Positions 40,602 through 49,582 of a stretch of 64,000 nucleotides of DNA are shown piece after piece. Numbering within the stretch: position 1 is the first letter of the stretch; each line of letters begins with the position of its first letter. The stretch covers positions 275,588 through 339,587 of the forward strand of contig JAJZDX010000001.1 of the NCBI GenBank assembly GCA_021805865.1. Reading direction: 5' to 3'. Both the position numbers and the translations under genes were made by a program. The notes under the pieces were generated by a model, which was given only the letters and a program-made list of their open reading frames with translations, had not been told where the DNA came from and did no database searches. The DNA comes from Pseudomonadota bacterium. Lineage in GTDB: Bacteria; Pseudomonadota; Gammaproteobacteria; Steroidobacterales; Steroidobacteraceae.

Positions 40602-42200
40602 GTGGCCGAGACTTTCGACTACATCATCGTCGGCGCCGGCTCGGCGGGCTGCGTGCTCGCCAACCGGCTGAGCGCCGATCCGGCCGTCAGGGTGCTGCTG
40701 CTCGAGGCGGGCGGACGGGACGATTCCTTCCTGATCCGCATGCCGGCCGGGATCGGGCGGCTCACCACGCCGGACGTCAACTGGCTCTATGAGACGGTGC
40801 CCCAGGCGCAAATGGGCGGCCGGCGCATGTTCTGGCCGCGGGGCAAGACCTTGGGCGGCTCGAGCTCCCTCAACGCCATGGTTTACATCCGCGGGCAGCC
40901 TCAGGACTACGATCATTGGCGCGCACTCGGAAATCCCGGCTGGGCATACGAGCAGGTCCTGACCTATTTCCGGCGCTCGGAGAACAACGAGGTCATCGGC
41001 GGCGAGCTGCACGGCCGCGGCGGGCCTCTCAATGTCTGTGAGCGTCGCTACACCAATCCTTTGAGCCGCGTGTTCGTCGAGGCCGCGGAGGCGGCCGGTC
41101 TGAGGCGCAATGCCGACTTCAACGGCCGCGCGCAATCGGGCGCCGGGCTCTATCAAGTGACGCAGAGGGGCGGTCGGCGATGCAGCGCAGCCACCGCCTA
41201 CCTGCGCCCGGCGCTGCACCGGCCGAACCTGAGCGTGATCACCGGCGCGCTGGCGCAGCGCATCCTTCTTCACGGGCAGCGGGCGACGGGCGTCGCCTAC
41301 GCGCACGAGGGCGCATCGAAGGAAATCCGCGCGGAGCGGGAAGTCCTCATATCGGCCGGCGCGATCAACTCGCCGCAGCTGCTGCTGCTCTCGGGAATCG
41401 GTCCGGCGCAGGATCTTCAGCCCTTGGGCATCGCCGTCCGCCACGACCTGCCCGGCGTCGGCAAGAATCTTCAGGATCACCTCGACATCAATGTCATTCA
41501 CGCCTGCTCCGAGCCGATCACCCTGGACCGCTTTGCAAGCGGGCTCGGAGCGCTCAAAGCCGCGCTGCAGTTCGTCGTGCTCGGGAACGGGCCGGGCGTC
41601 AGCAACATCGCCGAAGCCGGCGCCTTCCTGCAATCCGGGGCCGATGTCGCCACACCCGATGTGCAGCTGCACTTCATCCCAGCTTATGTGGTCGATCACG
41701 GGCGGCGCAGGATGCCCGGCTCCGGCATGACGCTGCACGTCTGTTATCTGCGCCCCGGCAGCCGGGGCGAGATCCGGCTGCGCTCCGCCGACCCGGCGGC
41801 CCCGCCCCTGATAGACCCGAGATACCTGTGTGTCGCCGGCGATCTGACTGCGCTCATCGCCGGTGTCCGCCGCGCCCGCGACATCTACGCCCAGGCGCCC
41901 TTCCGCCGCTACCTCGGCGCTGAAGTCTTCCCGGGAACAAACAGACGATCGGACGCCGAGATCGGGGAGTTCATCCGCAACGCCGCCGAGACCGAGTACC
42001 ATCCGGTCGGCACGTGCAGGATGGGCAACGATGCGCAGGCGGTGGTGGACCCGCAGCTGAGGGTGCGCGGCGTCGATGCCCTGCGTGTCGTGGACGCCTC
42101 CATCATGCCGACGCTGATCAGTGGCAACACGAATGCCCCGACCATCATGATCGCCGAGAAGGCGGCAGACATGATCCTGGGCGGCAGCGCGCCTCCATGA
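40602..42200 (+). CDS. GMC family FAD-dependent oxidoreductase
   Basis: 532 residues from GTG 40602, preceded by GGGGG; upstream in-frame residues are not conserved. FAD dinucleotide motif FDYIIVGAGSAGCVLANRLS and LLLEAGG; GMC signature 1 GGSSSLNAMVYIRGQPQDYD; signature 2 ISAGAINSPQLLLLSGIGP; catalytic YHPVGTCRMG and the C-terminal LISGNTNAPTIMIAEKAAD with Asn in the second catalytic position. Choline or aliphatic alcohol dehydrogenase class; substrate unknown. It has no signal peptide. The 269-nt gap before it contains no gene. Confidence 0.92.
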   Translation: MAETFDYIIVGAGSAGCVLANRLSADPAVRVLLLEAGGRDDSFLIRMPAGIGRLTTPDVNWLYETVPQAQMGGRRMFWPRGKTLGGSSSLNAMVYIRGQPQDYDHWRALGNPGWAYEQVLTYFRRSENNEVIGGELHGRGGPLNVCERRYTNPLSRVFVEAAEAAGLRRNADFNGRAQSGAGLYQVTQRGGRRCSAATAYLRPALHRPNLSVITGALAQRILLHGQRATGVAYAHEGASKEIRAEREVLISAGAINSPQLLLLSGIGPAQDLQPLGIAVRHDLPGVGKNLQDHLDINVIHACSEPITLDRFASGLGALKAALQFVVLGNGPGVSNIAEAGAFLQSGADVATPDVQLHFIPAYVVDHGRRRMPGSGMTLHVCYLRPGSRGEIRLRSADPAAPPLIDPRYLCVAGDLTALIAGVRRARDIYAQAPFRRYLGAEVFPGTNRRSDAEIGEFIRNAAETEYHPVGTCRMGNDAQAVVDPQLRVRGVDALRVVDASIMPTLISGNTNAPTIMIAEKAADMILGGSAPP

Positions 42201-42492
42201 CCCCCAGGCTCCTTCATCTCGTTGTGGCACGCTCCGCCCCGCCCCGCCCGGCCCTGCGAGTTCTCGTCGCCGATCCGCGACCCGAGCGCGGCGCTCCCCC
42301 CGCGGCCCTCTCCTGCGCGCACCAAGCTTGAGCTCGAGCCTGCACCGGCCTTGAGCCGCGGTTCGGCGGCGAGCGGGAGTCGTGCGTGAAACCTCTGACA
42401 TTGCGCGCGCGCGACGCCGTGCGGAGAATGGACTCCGCTGCGTCGCGGCGCGCTTGACTTCGACCACACCTTTTTTCGGCCGGGACTCGACT

Positions 42493-43590
42493 ATGCTTCA
42501 TGCGAAATGGCTCGATTCATATCAGGATCTGCTCACTCACGTCGGCATCATCGCCTTGGTTGCGGCCTTGCTGGCCGTGTTGATCCGGCTCATCGGGCTG
42601 AGGCTCATCCATAAATCGACCGGACGCGCGGGACCCTTTCGCGAGGCGCTTTACCGCTCCGCGCATTCCCCTTTGCTTGCGTTGATCATGCTCTGCGCCG
42701 CCTACCTGATCGGCAGGCTGATCAATGGGCAGATCCACACCAGCGTGCTTTCCCAGGTCCTCGATCCGTCGCTGCATGTCGGAATTCTCGTGGTGCTCGC
42801 CTGGGCGGGCTGGAACCTGATCGAAATCTATCCGCTCATCCGCCATCCGCACGGTCACGGCGTGGATCCGATGATTTACGACCTGGGAGGCAAGGTCGCC
42901 CGCCTGGGGCTGCTGGCGATCATCGGGTTGATGATCCTGCGCACGCTGCATTTTCCGATCGATAGTCTGCTCACCGTCGGCGGTGTCGCAGGCATCGCGA
43001 TCGGCTTCGCCGCTCAGGGCCTCGTGTCCAATCTTTTCGGGGCGGTGGTCATTTACCTCAATCAGCCCTTCAAGATCGGCGAATGGATCGTGCTGCCCTC
43101 GATGAACATCTCAGGAACGGTGGAGCAAATCGGCTGGTGGTCTACGAGGCTGCGAGGATTTGACACCTACCCGTATTACGTTCCGAATCATGTATTTAAC
43201 ACCAGCGTGGTCGAGACGCCTCCGCGAATGCAGGCCAGGCGCATCGAGCAGACGCTGCCGGTTCGCTATTCGGACGTGGAGCGACTGCCCGCGATCCTGG
43301 CGGAGCTGCGCGCCTACATCGGCAATCATTCCGGGATCGATCATAGCCAGAGCCAGATGGTGTATTTCACCAACTACGGCACCCATTCCCTCGACATCCT
43401 GCTCTACTGCTTCGCCGCAACGGTGCAGTGGGCCGAGTCGCTGGCCATACAGGAGGATGTCCTGCTCAACGCATCACGGATCATCAAACGACACGGCGGC
43501 CAGCTGGCTTTGCCCGTCACACGCGTGCAGATGCAGATGACCCCGCCAGAGGAGGGTGCGGACGGGCAGAGGGTCGCAACCCAGGCCTGA
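42493..43590 (+). CDS. mechanosensitive ion channel (MscS family)
   Basis: 365 residues. Several N-terminal membrane helices (LTHVGIIALVAALLAVLIRLIG and onward) precede the pore helix region LLTVGGVAGIAIGFAAQGLVSNLFGAVVIYLNQPFKIGEWI, which is the MscS TM3 and beta-domain hallmark. The C-terminal alpha/beta domain follows. It releases solutes at hypo-osmotic shock. The 292-nt gap after the GMC gene shows no coding signal. Confidence 0.93.
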   Translation: MLHAKWLDSYQDLLTHVGIIALVAALLAVLIRLIGLRLIHKSTGRAGPFREALYRSAHSPLLALIMLCAAYLIGRLINGQIHTSVLSQVLDPSLHVGILVVLAWAGWNLIEIYPLIRHPHGHGVDPMIYDLGGKVARLGLLAIIGLMILRTLHFPIDSLLTVGGVAGIAIGFAAQGLVSNLFGAVVIYLNQPFKIGEWIVLPSMNISGTVEQIGWWSTRLRGFDTYPYYVPNHVFNTSVVETPPRMQARRIEQTLPVRYSDVERLPAILAELRAYIGNHSGIDHSQSQMVYFTNYGTHSLDILLYCFAATVQWAESLAIQEDVLLNASRIIKRHGGQLALPVTRVQMQMTPPEEGADGQRVATQA

Positions 43591-43694
43591 CTCTGGAGCG
43601 GCGGCGCACGCGGAGGCTCAGGGTCCTTCGCGTTCGAGCGCCGCGCGCGTCGGGCGGCGGAAAATCGGCGTCACCGCGGGTACTATTCGCGGCC

Positions 43695-44516
43695 ATGAAC
43701 CCCCAACCGCTCGCCGGCCGTACCGTAGCCGTTCCCGAGGCCCGGGAGATCGAGGTCTTCGCCGGGCTGTTGCAGCGGCGCGGGGCGCGCGTCATTCGCT
43801 GCCCCATGGTCTCGATTCACGATGCGCCCGATCCGGCACCCGTGCTGGAATGGAGCCGGCGGCTCGCCGCGGGCGGCTTCGATGACCTGATCCTGCTCAC
43901 GGGCGAGGGATTGCGCCGGATCCTCTCCTGCATGAGGCGGCACGAGCCGGTGCTGGGCCCGGGCTTTCTCGATGCGCTCTCCCGCATCCGCAAGATCACC
44001 CGCGGGCCGAAGCCCGCCAAGGTATTGCGGGAGCTGGGAATGAACTCGGACCTGGCGGCCGAGCGGGCCACCACCGACGGTGTGATCGCGACGCTGCGTC
44101 CGCACGATCTGCGCGGGCATCGCATCGGGGTACAGCTCTACGGCACCGAGCCCAATCGTCCGCTGGTGGACTTCCTGGAAGACGCCGGCGCGGCGGTGTC
44201 CGCGGTGGCCCCGTATGTCTATGCGGATGGCGCCGAAGACCAGGCGGTGCGGGCGCTGCTCGAGCAGCTCGGCGCGGGCGGCATCGACGCCATCGCCTTC
44301 ACCAGCTCTACCCAGATCGAGCGGCTGATCGCCGTCACGTCCGAAGAGACTGTCAGGTTGGCGCTGGGAAAAACCCTCGTCGCGGCTGTCGGTCCGGTCG
44401 TGGCCGACACATTGCGTCGCCATGGCGTAGAACCGGGGCTGATGCCCGGGGAATCTTACTTTTTGAAGCCGCTGACGGCTGCCTTGGAAGAGGCGCTGGG
44501 CGGGCCCGCGGCATGA
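43695..44516 (+). CDS. uroporphyrinogen-III synthase family protein
   Basis: 273 residues, two-lobed HemD fold: LAGRTVAVPEAREIEVFAGLLQRRGARVIRCPMVSI, DLILLTGEGLRRIL, VLRELGMNSDLAAE, LYGTEPNRPLVDFLEDAGA, IDAIAFTSSTQIERL and LVAAVGPVVADTLRRHGVEP. It would close the tetrapyrrole ring in haem synthesis. It stands alone, without hemC or hemX next to it, so it may be a second, free-standing copy. Confidence 0.82.
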   Translation: MNPQPLAGRTVAVPEAREIEVFAGLLQRRGARVIRCPMVSIHDAPDPAPVLEWSRRLAAGGFDDLILLTGEGLRRILSCMRRHEPVLGPGFLDALSRIRKITRGPKPAKVLRELGMNSDLAAERATTDGVIATLRPHDLRGHRIGVQLYGTEPNRPLVDFLEDAGAAVSAVAPYVYADGAEDQAVRALLEQLGAGGIDAIAFTSSTQIERLIAVTSEETVRLALGKTLVAAVGPVVADTLRRHGVEPGLMPGESYFLKPLTAALEEALGGPAA

Positions 44517-44811
44517 CCGACTCCGCGCACGGCGGATGCCCGGAGGGTCTCGAGCGGGTGTGGGGCCGTTCGGCAAGCTCCTCCATCGGAGCCGCAAGAG
44601 TCGTCGCCAACCCGTGGGCGGTGCGTGGAGCAGGACGAGGAGAATCGCAACACCACGCCCACCCGAACGGGTAGCCGGGGGGCGCGCCGCGGGCCGTCGC
44701 CACCCAGCGGATGATTGCAGCCGTCGCCGGCGGCGGCACAAACTCCACCCGAGACTTCATCGCGGGCCCGCTGGGGAGCTCCGGCTCCTGCAGCCACCAA
44801 GGAGCGTGACC

Positions 44812-45779
44812 ATGCCGAACCCTGCCGCCGCCCTGCAGTCGGCGCTCTTCCCCCATGAAAAAGGGGCCGTTCCAAAACAACGGCGCGAGTCCCTGGTTCA
44901 CCACCACGTCGCTGAGCACCCCCCCCCCCAGCTGCCGGCACTACGGGGGAGGATGTTTCGTCTAGGAGCGGTCATCGAGCTTCGCCTGGGTGGACCGCAA
45001 CTGCATTCGCTACAGCTTCGGCCCATGGGGCACGATGACCGTCGAGACCGGCAAGGACTTTCTGGCCATACCGGGCGGGGCGCCGCTGCCGATCAGCTTC
45101 TATACTTTTCGAGGAATACTCCGGCCCGCAATTCGAGCAGATCGACTGGGATGGTGGAATCGGAATTCCGTCCGGCAGCGCATATGTGCAACAAGGCAAC
45201 GGCTTCATCGTCCAGGACTTGATGAACAACGGGACGATCTCCCCCTCGACGCCCTTTGTGTCCTTCGACTGGGATCCGGCCTCGCGCGCCGGCTCGTGCC
45301 AGCTCGGCGGGTTCGATCCGGGTAAATTCATCCCGAGCGAGGGCATATTCATGCCGTGGACTCCGTACACGCAGTTCAAGGGGGTCGAATACATCTGGAC
45401 CACGCCGCTTCAGGCCTACAAAGTGGGGTTTCAGCCACTCGGCGGCAATCCGCCCGTGACCCTGGGCATCAATGGCGGGGAGATCACGGTGACGTCGGAT
45501 TTTTACATGGTGAGGATCGAGGCGGGCCCGGACCAGGGCAAGGTCATTCCGCAGTTCAGGCCGCTCGGCCTGACAAACCTGGTGCTTGTAGGGGCCGTGC
45601 TGATGGAATACTGCTACACGATCTTCACCTATCAGGCCGTAACCAATCCCTCCGGGATGATCTCGCTCGCGCCCGACGGCATGTATGTGTTCAACAATCC
45701 GGGGGGCCGCAAGATCATCACCAAGCCCTCCGTCAATCTGCGGATCCCGGCCTCGGTGCAGCCGGTCAGATATACCTGA
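44812..45779 (+). pseudogene. disrupted gene of unknown function (frameshifts and an internal stop)
   Basis: An ATG at 44812 has AAGGAG 8 nt upstream, but its frame soon loses protein-like character. The convincing protein moves between frames: MKKGPFQNNGASPWFTTTS (from 44855), a TAG at 44963-44965, then SSFAWVDRNCIRYSFGPWGT and DFLAIPGGAPLPISFYT, a one-base shift in a T-run near 45106-45109, then FEEYSGPQFEQIDWDGGIGI to the end at 45779. Homopolymers (C5 near 44850, C11 at 44919-44929, T4) mark the breaks, so sequencing error is as possible as true decay. The product is soluble-looking and not recognised. It precedes the avidin-like gene by 50 nt. Confidence 0.65.
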
Positions 45780-45829
45780 ACGCTGGCGCACCCGGCGTGC
45801 ATTGACCAACAGGCGTCGAGGAGACCGAT

Positions 45830-46624
45830 ATGTCGCTCGCAGGCGTGTGGAAGAACTCGTACGGCTCCACCATGTCGCTGAGGCTCGAGAGCCCCAATCT
45901 GATCACCGGCACCTACAAGTCATCCACGGGATCGGTGGGCACTTACGAGGTCGTCGGCTATCAGACGACCGCAGAGCCGACGCCGGGCGCCGGACAGGCC
46001 GCGGCGCTTGCCATCGACTGGCATTCGGTCGAGCTGGGGCCGCCCGACAACAGCTGGCATTGGGTGTCGGGGCTCAGCGGGCAGCTCGGCGTCCACAACG
46101 GTGTCGAGCAGCTCGTCCTCTCCCATGCGCTGGTGGCGTCCATCGATTTCCCCGGCCTCGCCGCCGCGGGCACGTATATCGATAAGCTGACATATCAGCG
46201 GATATCGGCGGCATCGGAGGAGTCGCCGGCTCCCGCGCCCATCGAGGACCCGGCGGTGAGATCGGTCGATCCACTGGTGGGGAGCTGGTTCGCCATCGAC
46301 GGCACCGCGCTGCTCATATCATCGGTCGTCCCGTATCCCGGTGACGCGTTTGGCTGGGTCATGGGAAGGCTCGTCTGCAACGGAGGGTCGACGCTTCTTT
46401 ACGGTGTGACCGATATCAATGCCCAGAGCGGCGGCTTGCAGCGTCAGTCGGTATCCATCGTCGGATTGCCGGGCGGCGCCAGCGGTCCGGCAATCTCTCT
46501 GTCTGGAACGCTCGATCTGCGCAGCGGAATCCTCTCTCTGTTGAACCTGCGATCGCAGTCGACCTTGCCGGGAAACGGCTACCTGCAGACGCTGGTCTCC
46601 TCGCTCGAGTTCTCCAGGCGGTGA
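45830..46624 (+). CDS. avidin-like protein with a probable second, degenerate avidin-like domain
   Basis: 264 residues; GAGGAG lies 7 nt before the ATG. Residues 3-125 match the avidin/streptavidin barrel: LAGVWKNSYGSTMSL (streptavidin GTWYNQLGSTF), TGTYKSSTGSVGTYEVVGY (LTGTYESAVGN...), IDWHS (VAWKN), SGLSGQL (TWSGQY) and GTYIDKLTYQR (VGHDTFTK). Predicted biotin contacts N9, S13, Y29, S31, W64 and D118 are kept; the tryptophan of the TQWLL strand is not. Residues 145-264 repeat the pattern weakly (LVGSWFAIDGTALLI, ISLSGTLDL, YLQTLVSSLEFSR). There is no signal peptide, unlike the secreted avidins. It lies between a broken gene and the decayed LuxR regulator. Confidence 0.75.
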   Translation: MSLAGVWKNSYGSTMSLRLESPNLITGTYKSSTGSVGTYEVVGYQTTAEPTPGAGQAAALAIDWHSVELGPPDNSWHWVSGLSGQLGVHNGVEQLVLSHALVASIDFPGLAAAGTYIDKLTYQRISAASEESPAPAPIEDPAVRSVDPLVGSWFAIDGTALLISSVVPYPGDAFGWVMGRLVCNGGSTLLYGVTDINAQSGGLQRQSVSIVGLPGGASGPAISLSGTLDLRSGILSLLNLRSQSTLPGNGYLQTLVSSLEFSRR

Positions 46625-46673
46625 GCCGCCCGCAGCGCACCGGCACTGCCGCGGGCCAGCCGGCACAGCGCGC

Positions 46674-49129
46674 CTATCCGGTTGTGTCGGCCTCGCCCGG
46701 CGGCACCAGGTGCTTCTGCAGCGCCACTTTGACCGCGGCGGCGCGCGAGTCCGCGCCAAGTTTCCTGAAGATGCGCTTCAGGTGGAATTTCACGGTATTC
46801 TCCGAGAGATCGAGAGTCTCGCCGATTGCCTTGTTTGATCGCCCGTTGCACAGCTCTCGCAGCACGGCAAGCTCCCGGGCGCTGAAGCCGCATGCTTCGC
46901 CGGGGTCCCCATGCTGCATCATGCCGATCGCCTGGGAGATGAGATCGCGCTGTGCGCCGGAGAGAATCAGCTCCTGGTTGCGCCGCAGCGCGAGCAGCAG
47001 CAGGCGCTCGAGGCTGCCGCCCTGCTCGAGTAGCAGTCCGATGGCTCCCTCGGCGGCCACGTACTCGAGCAGCCGCTGCAGCCGCGAAAGCGCTTCTTCC
47101 TGTGCGCCGCGCTGCTTCAATACTGCGATGGCGAGGGTCTCGAGCCGCAGGCTCGGCAGCAGCAGCCCGGCGTCGAGGAACTCCATGGCGGCGCTCTCCA
47201 GCAGCTGCAGTGCCCCCGCCGTCGCTCCCTCGGTTGCCGACAGTCGAGCGATCGCCATAGTTGCCGCAAGGCGAAGCCGCCAGCGCATATCGGGCACGCC
47301 GCGCGCCTCTGCAGCCGCGAAGACCTCGCCCGCCGCGGCTTCGCGTCTGGCTTCGCACCGCCGTCCCGCGAGGGCGAGAAACTCCACACGCCAGGCAGCC
47401 GCTACCTGGCCGAGCCGCGGAAGATGGCGTTCCTGCGCAAGGCGATCCGCCTGTGCGGTGATTTCCAACGCCCGGGCCAGTCCGCCCCGGATGAATGCCT
47501 GGCGCGCCTGCAGCTCGTAGGCGGTGGCAAACAGATCGACCCAGCCGTCTGTCGTCTTGGCAAGGGATTTGAGCAGAGGGTTGGAGGCGGCCTGATCGCC
47601 CCTCAGGTACAGGCAGTAACCCAGGAACACGCCGCATAGCGCCTTGAGACCCGAATCGGCACCGAAGTTCTCCTCGGCCATGACGAGGGCCTCGCGGAGA
47701 AGTCCCGCCAGATCTTCCCGCCGGCATCCGCGGGGGCCGCTGCGGCGAGCGCCAGCAGCTCGCGCGCGGCCTCGAGCCGGCCCAGCTTGATATCGAGGTA
47801 CGCCTGCGTAATCCGCATCGTCGGGGTCGACCGGATGATCGCCGGGTCGAAGAGCATGAGCACGCTGCGCAGGTAGCCGATCCCCTTGCGCAGGATCAGC
47901 TCCCAGCCGCCCGCCTGCTGCGTGAGCGCCACGGCAAGCGCGGTGTCTCCGGCGGCCATCCCATGCTGTACCGCCTCCGGCAGATCGCCCATCGCCGCCA
48001 GCGCGCGCGCGGCGTTTCGGTGCAGCGTCATGCGCTTCTCCACCGCGCCCCTCTTCAGCCGCTGGCCGAGGAAATCAGCGAACAGATGGTGATATCGGTA
48101 CCATTCATGTGCGTTGTCTAGCGGCACGAGCAGCGCATCGAAATGCCTGAGCCGGTCGAGCAGAGCGTCGCTGTCGTGGCGACCGCGCACGGCGTCGGCC
48201 AGCGGCGCGTTGAAGCGCTCGAGAATGGAGGTCTCCAGCATGAACTCGCGCTGCTCGTGCGGGAGATCATCGACGATCTGTTCCGTGAGGTACTCCGTCA
48301 TCTCCGTCGTGCGGCCCGAGAAGTCCTTCAGTGCTGCCGGTCTGTGCCGGCCGCGGTCGAGCCACAAGCGCGCCAGCTGCAGTGCCACCGCCCACCCCTC
48401 CGTGCGCGTATGCAAGAGCTCCAGGTCCGCCTGTGATACCTCCGGACCCACCAGCTGCGCGGCCTGCTCAAGAGACAGCGCAAGATCCCTGGCATGAAGC
48501 ATCGTGACCAATCCGCGCGCCAGCAGTGTGGAGATCTGCAGGTGCGGACGCGACCGGCTGCTCACGGCAATATGCAGACTCCCGCGGCTGTACTCGATCA
48601 GTGTCGAGACAACCTCGTCGACCGCCTGGGTCTGGGCGCGATGGAAGTCGTCCAGAATCAGCACCACAGTGCTTCCGGAGCGCTGGATGGCATCGAGCAG
48701 GGCGAGCGCGATCGGGCGTACGTGGGTGTCGATCGACTGCTGGCGCGCCGCCACCTCCAAAAAGCCCACGTCGATGCCGGACGCGGCGACGGACATGATC
48801 AGGCCGGCCATGAAGCGGCTGACTTCCATGTCGATCTCATCCAAGGTGAGCCAGCAGGCGTGCAGACCGGGCCGTGATTTCAAGCTGCGCCACCACTGCG
48901 TCAGCAACGTGGTCTTGCCGAAACCGGGCGGTGAGACGATGACCGACAGAGGCTGGGTGAGCCCGGCTTCGAGACGCCCGATCAGAGACTCCCGCGCGAC
49001 GACGGTCACCCGCTGCTCAGGCGGCGCCAGTTTGCCTACCAGCAGCCATTCGCTCTCGCCGTCCGTCTCTGGCGTCCCATCGAACTCCGGTCCGCCGGCG
49101 CCCGCCTTGCCCGCAGATGGAAAATTCAT
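46674..49129 (-). pseudogene. MalT-type LuxR regulator, broken by internal deletion and frameshift
   Basis: The N-terminal part (from ATG 49129) has the ATPase P-loop VSPPGFGKTTLLTQWW, Walker B VVLILDDFHRAQ and helical repeats, and runs into a stop at 47603. The C-terminal part is in another frame (from about 47700 to 46674) with MAEENFGADSGLKAL, superhelical repeats and a LuxR HTH (LAVLRELCNGRSNKAIGETLDLSENTVKFH). Aligned with the intact paralogue at 57484-60156, about 100 codons between RRD-like IWRD and LREALVMAEENFGADSG are missing, and the junction changes frame. It is divergent from the TonB-dependent receptor that it probably once controlled. Confidence 0.75.
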
Positions 49130-49384
49130 GGTTGCAACGATACACCGGTGCGAGCGGTTTCCTCCAAGCCAAGCGGTCCGGGCAGCGCCGTGCGCCAGAT
49201 TGTGTGCATAGGAATCTGACTTTAAGGGAATTCTCGTCCGGCAGCCCATGCCGGACCTTCAGGGCGGCCAATGCATCGCCCCGGGCATCCTGCCCGTTCC
49301 GCGTGAGCGCCTCGCCTCGAACGGGCTGGGGACTGCCTGCGGCGACGTAGACACCGCGGCGCCTGTCGACGCAAATTGTCCAAT

Positions 49385-49450
49385 GGGTGGGGCATACCAC
49401 CCCCGCAGGAGGCGACCCCTGCGGGTAGGCACCCGCTGGGCGCCCCACCC
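49385..49450 (+). other. strongly structured leader upstream of the TonB-dependent receptor
   Basis: Nested complementarity: outer arms GGGTGGGGC (49385-49393) and GCCCCACCC (49442-49450), inner hairpin CCCGCAGG (49402-49409) and CCTGCGGG (49418-49425). It sits 130 nt before the receptor start in the 453-nt regulator-receptor gap. It could be a structured 5' UTR or a DNA cruciform; it does not fit the cobalamin riboswitch pattern. The rest of 49130-49582 shows no gene. Confidence 0.4.
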
Positions 49451-49582
49451 GTACTGGCGGTCTGGCCACCCGATGCAGGTGTCGACACCAGACCCCGTGC
49501 GCCCTACAAACGACGACTCAGGGTCAACGACATCGGCAACCCAAGTCTCAGCGCCGCCCAGACAACACAGAGAAGCCAATCC

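Noticed and set aside
44517-44811. Possible short genes between the HemD-type gene and the broken gene
   Set aside because: Open frames on either strand lack ribosome sites and protein-like composition; nothing could be supported in these 295 nt.
49385-49450. Cobalamin riboswitch upstream of the TonB receptor
   Set aside because: CAGGAGGCGACC vaguely recalls the B12 box, but the box and the other conserved parts of the riboswitch are not present.
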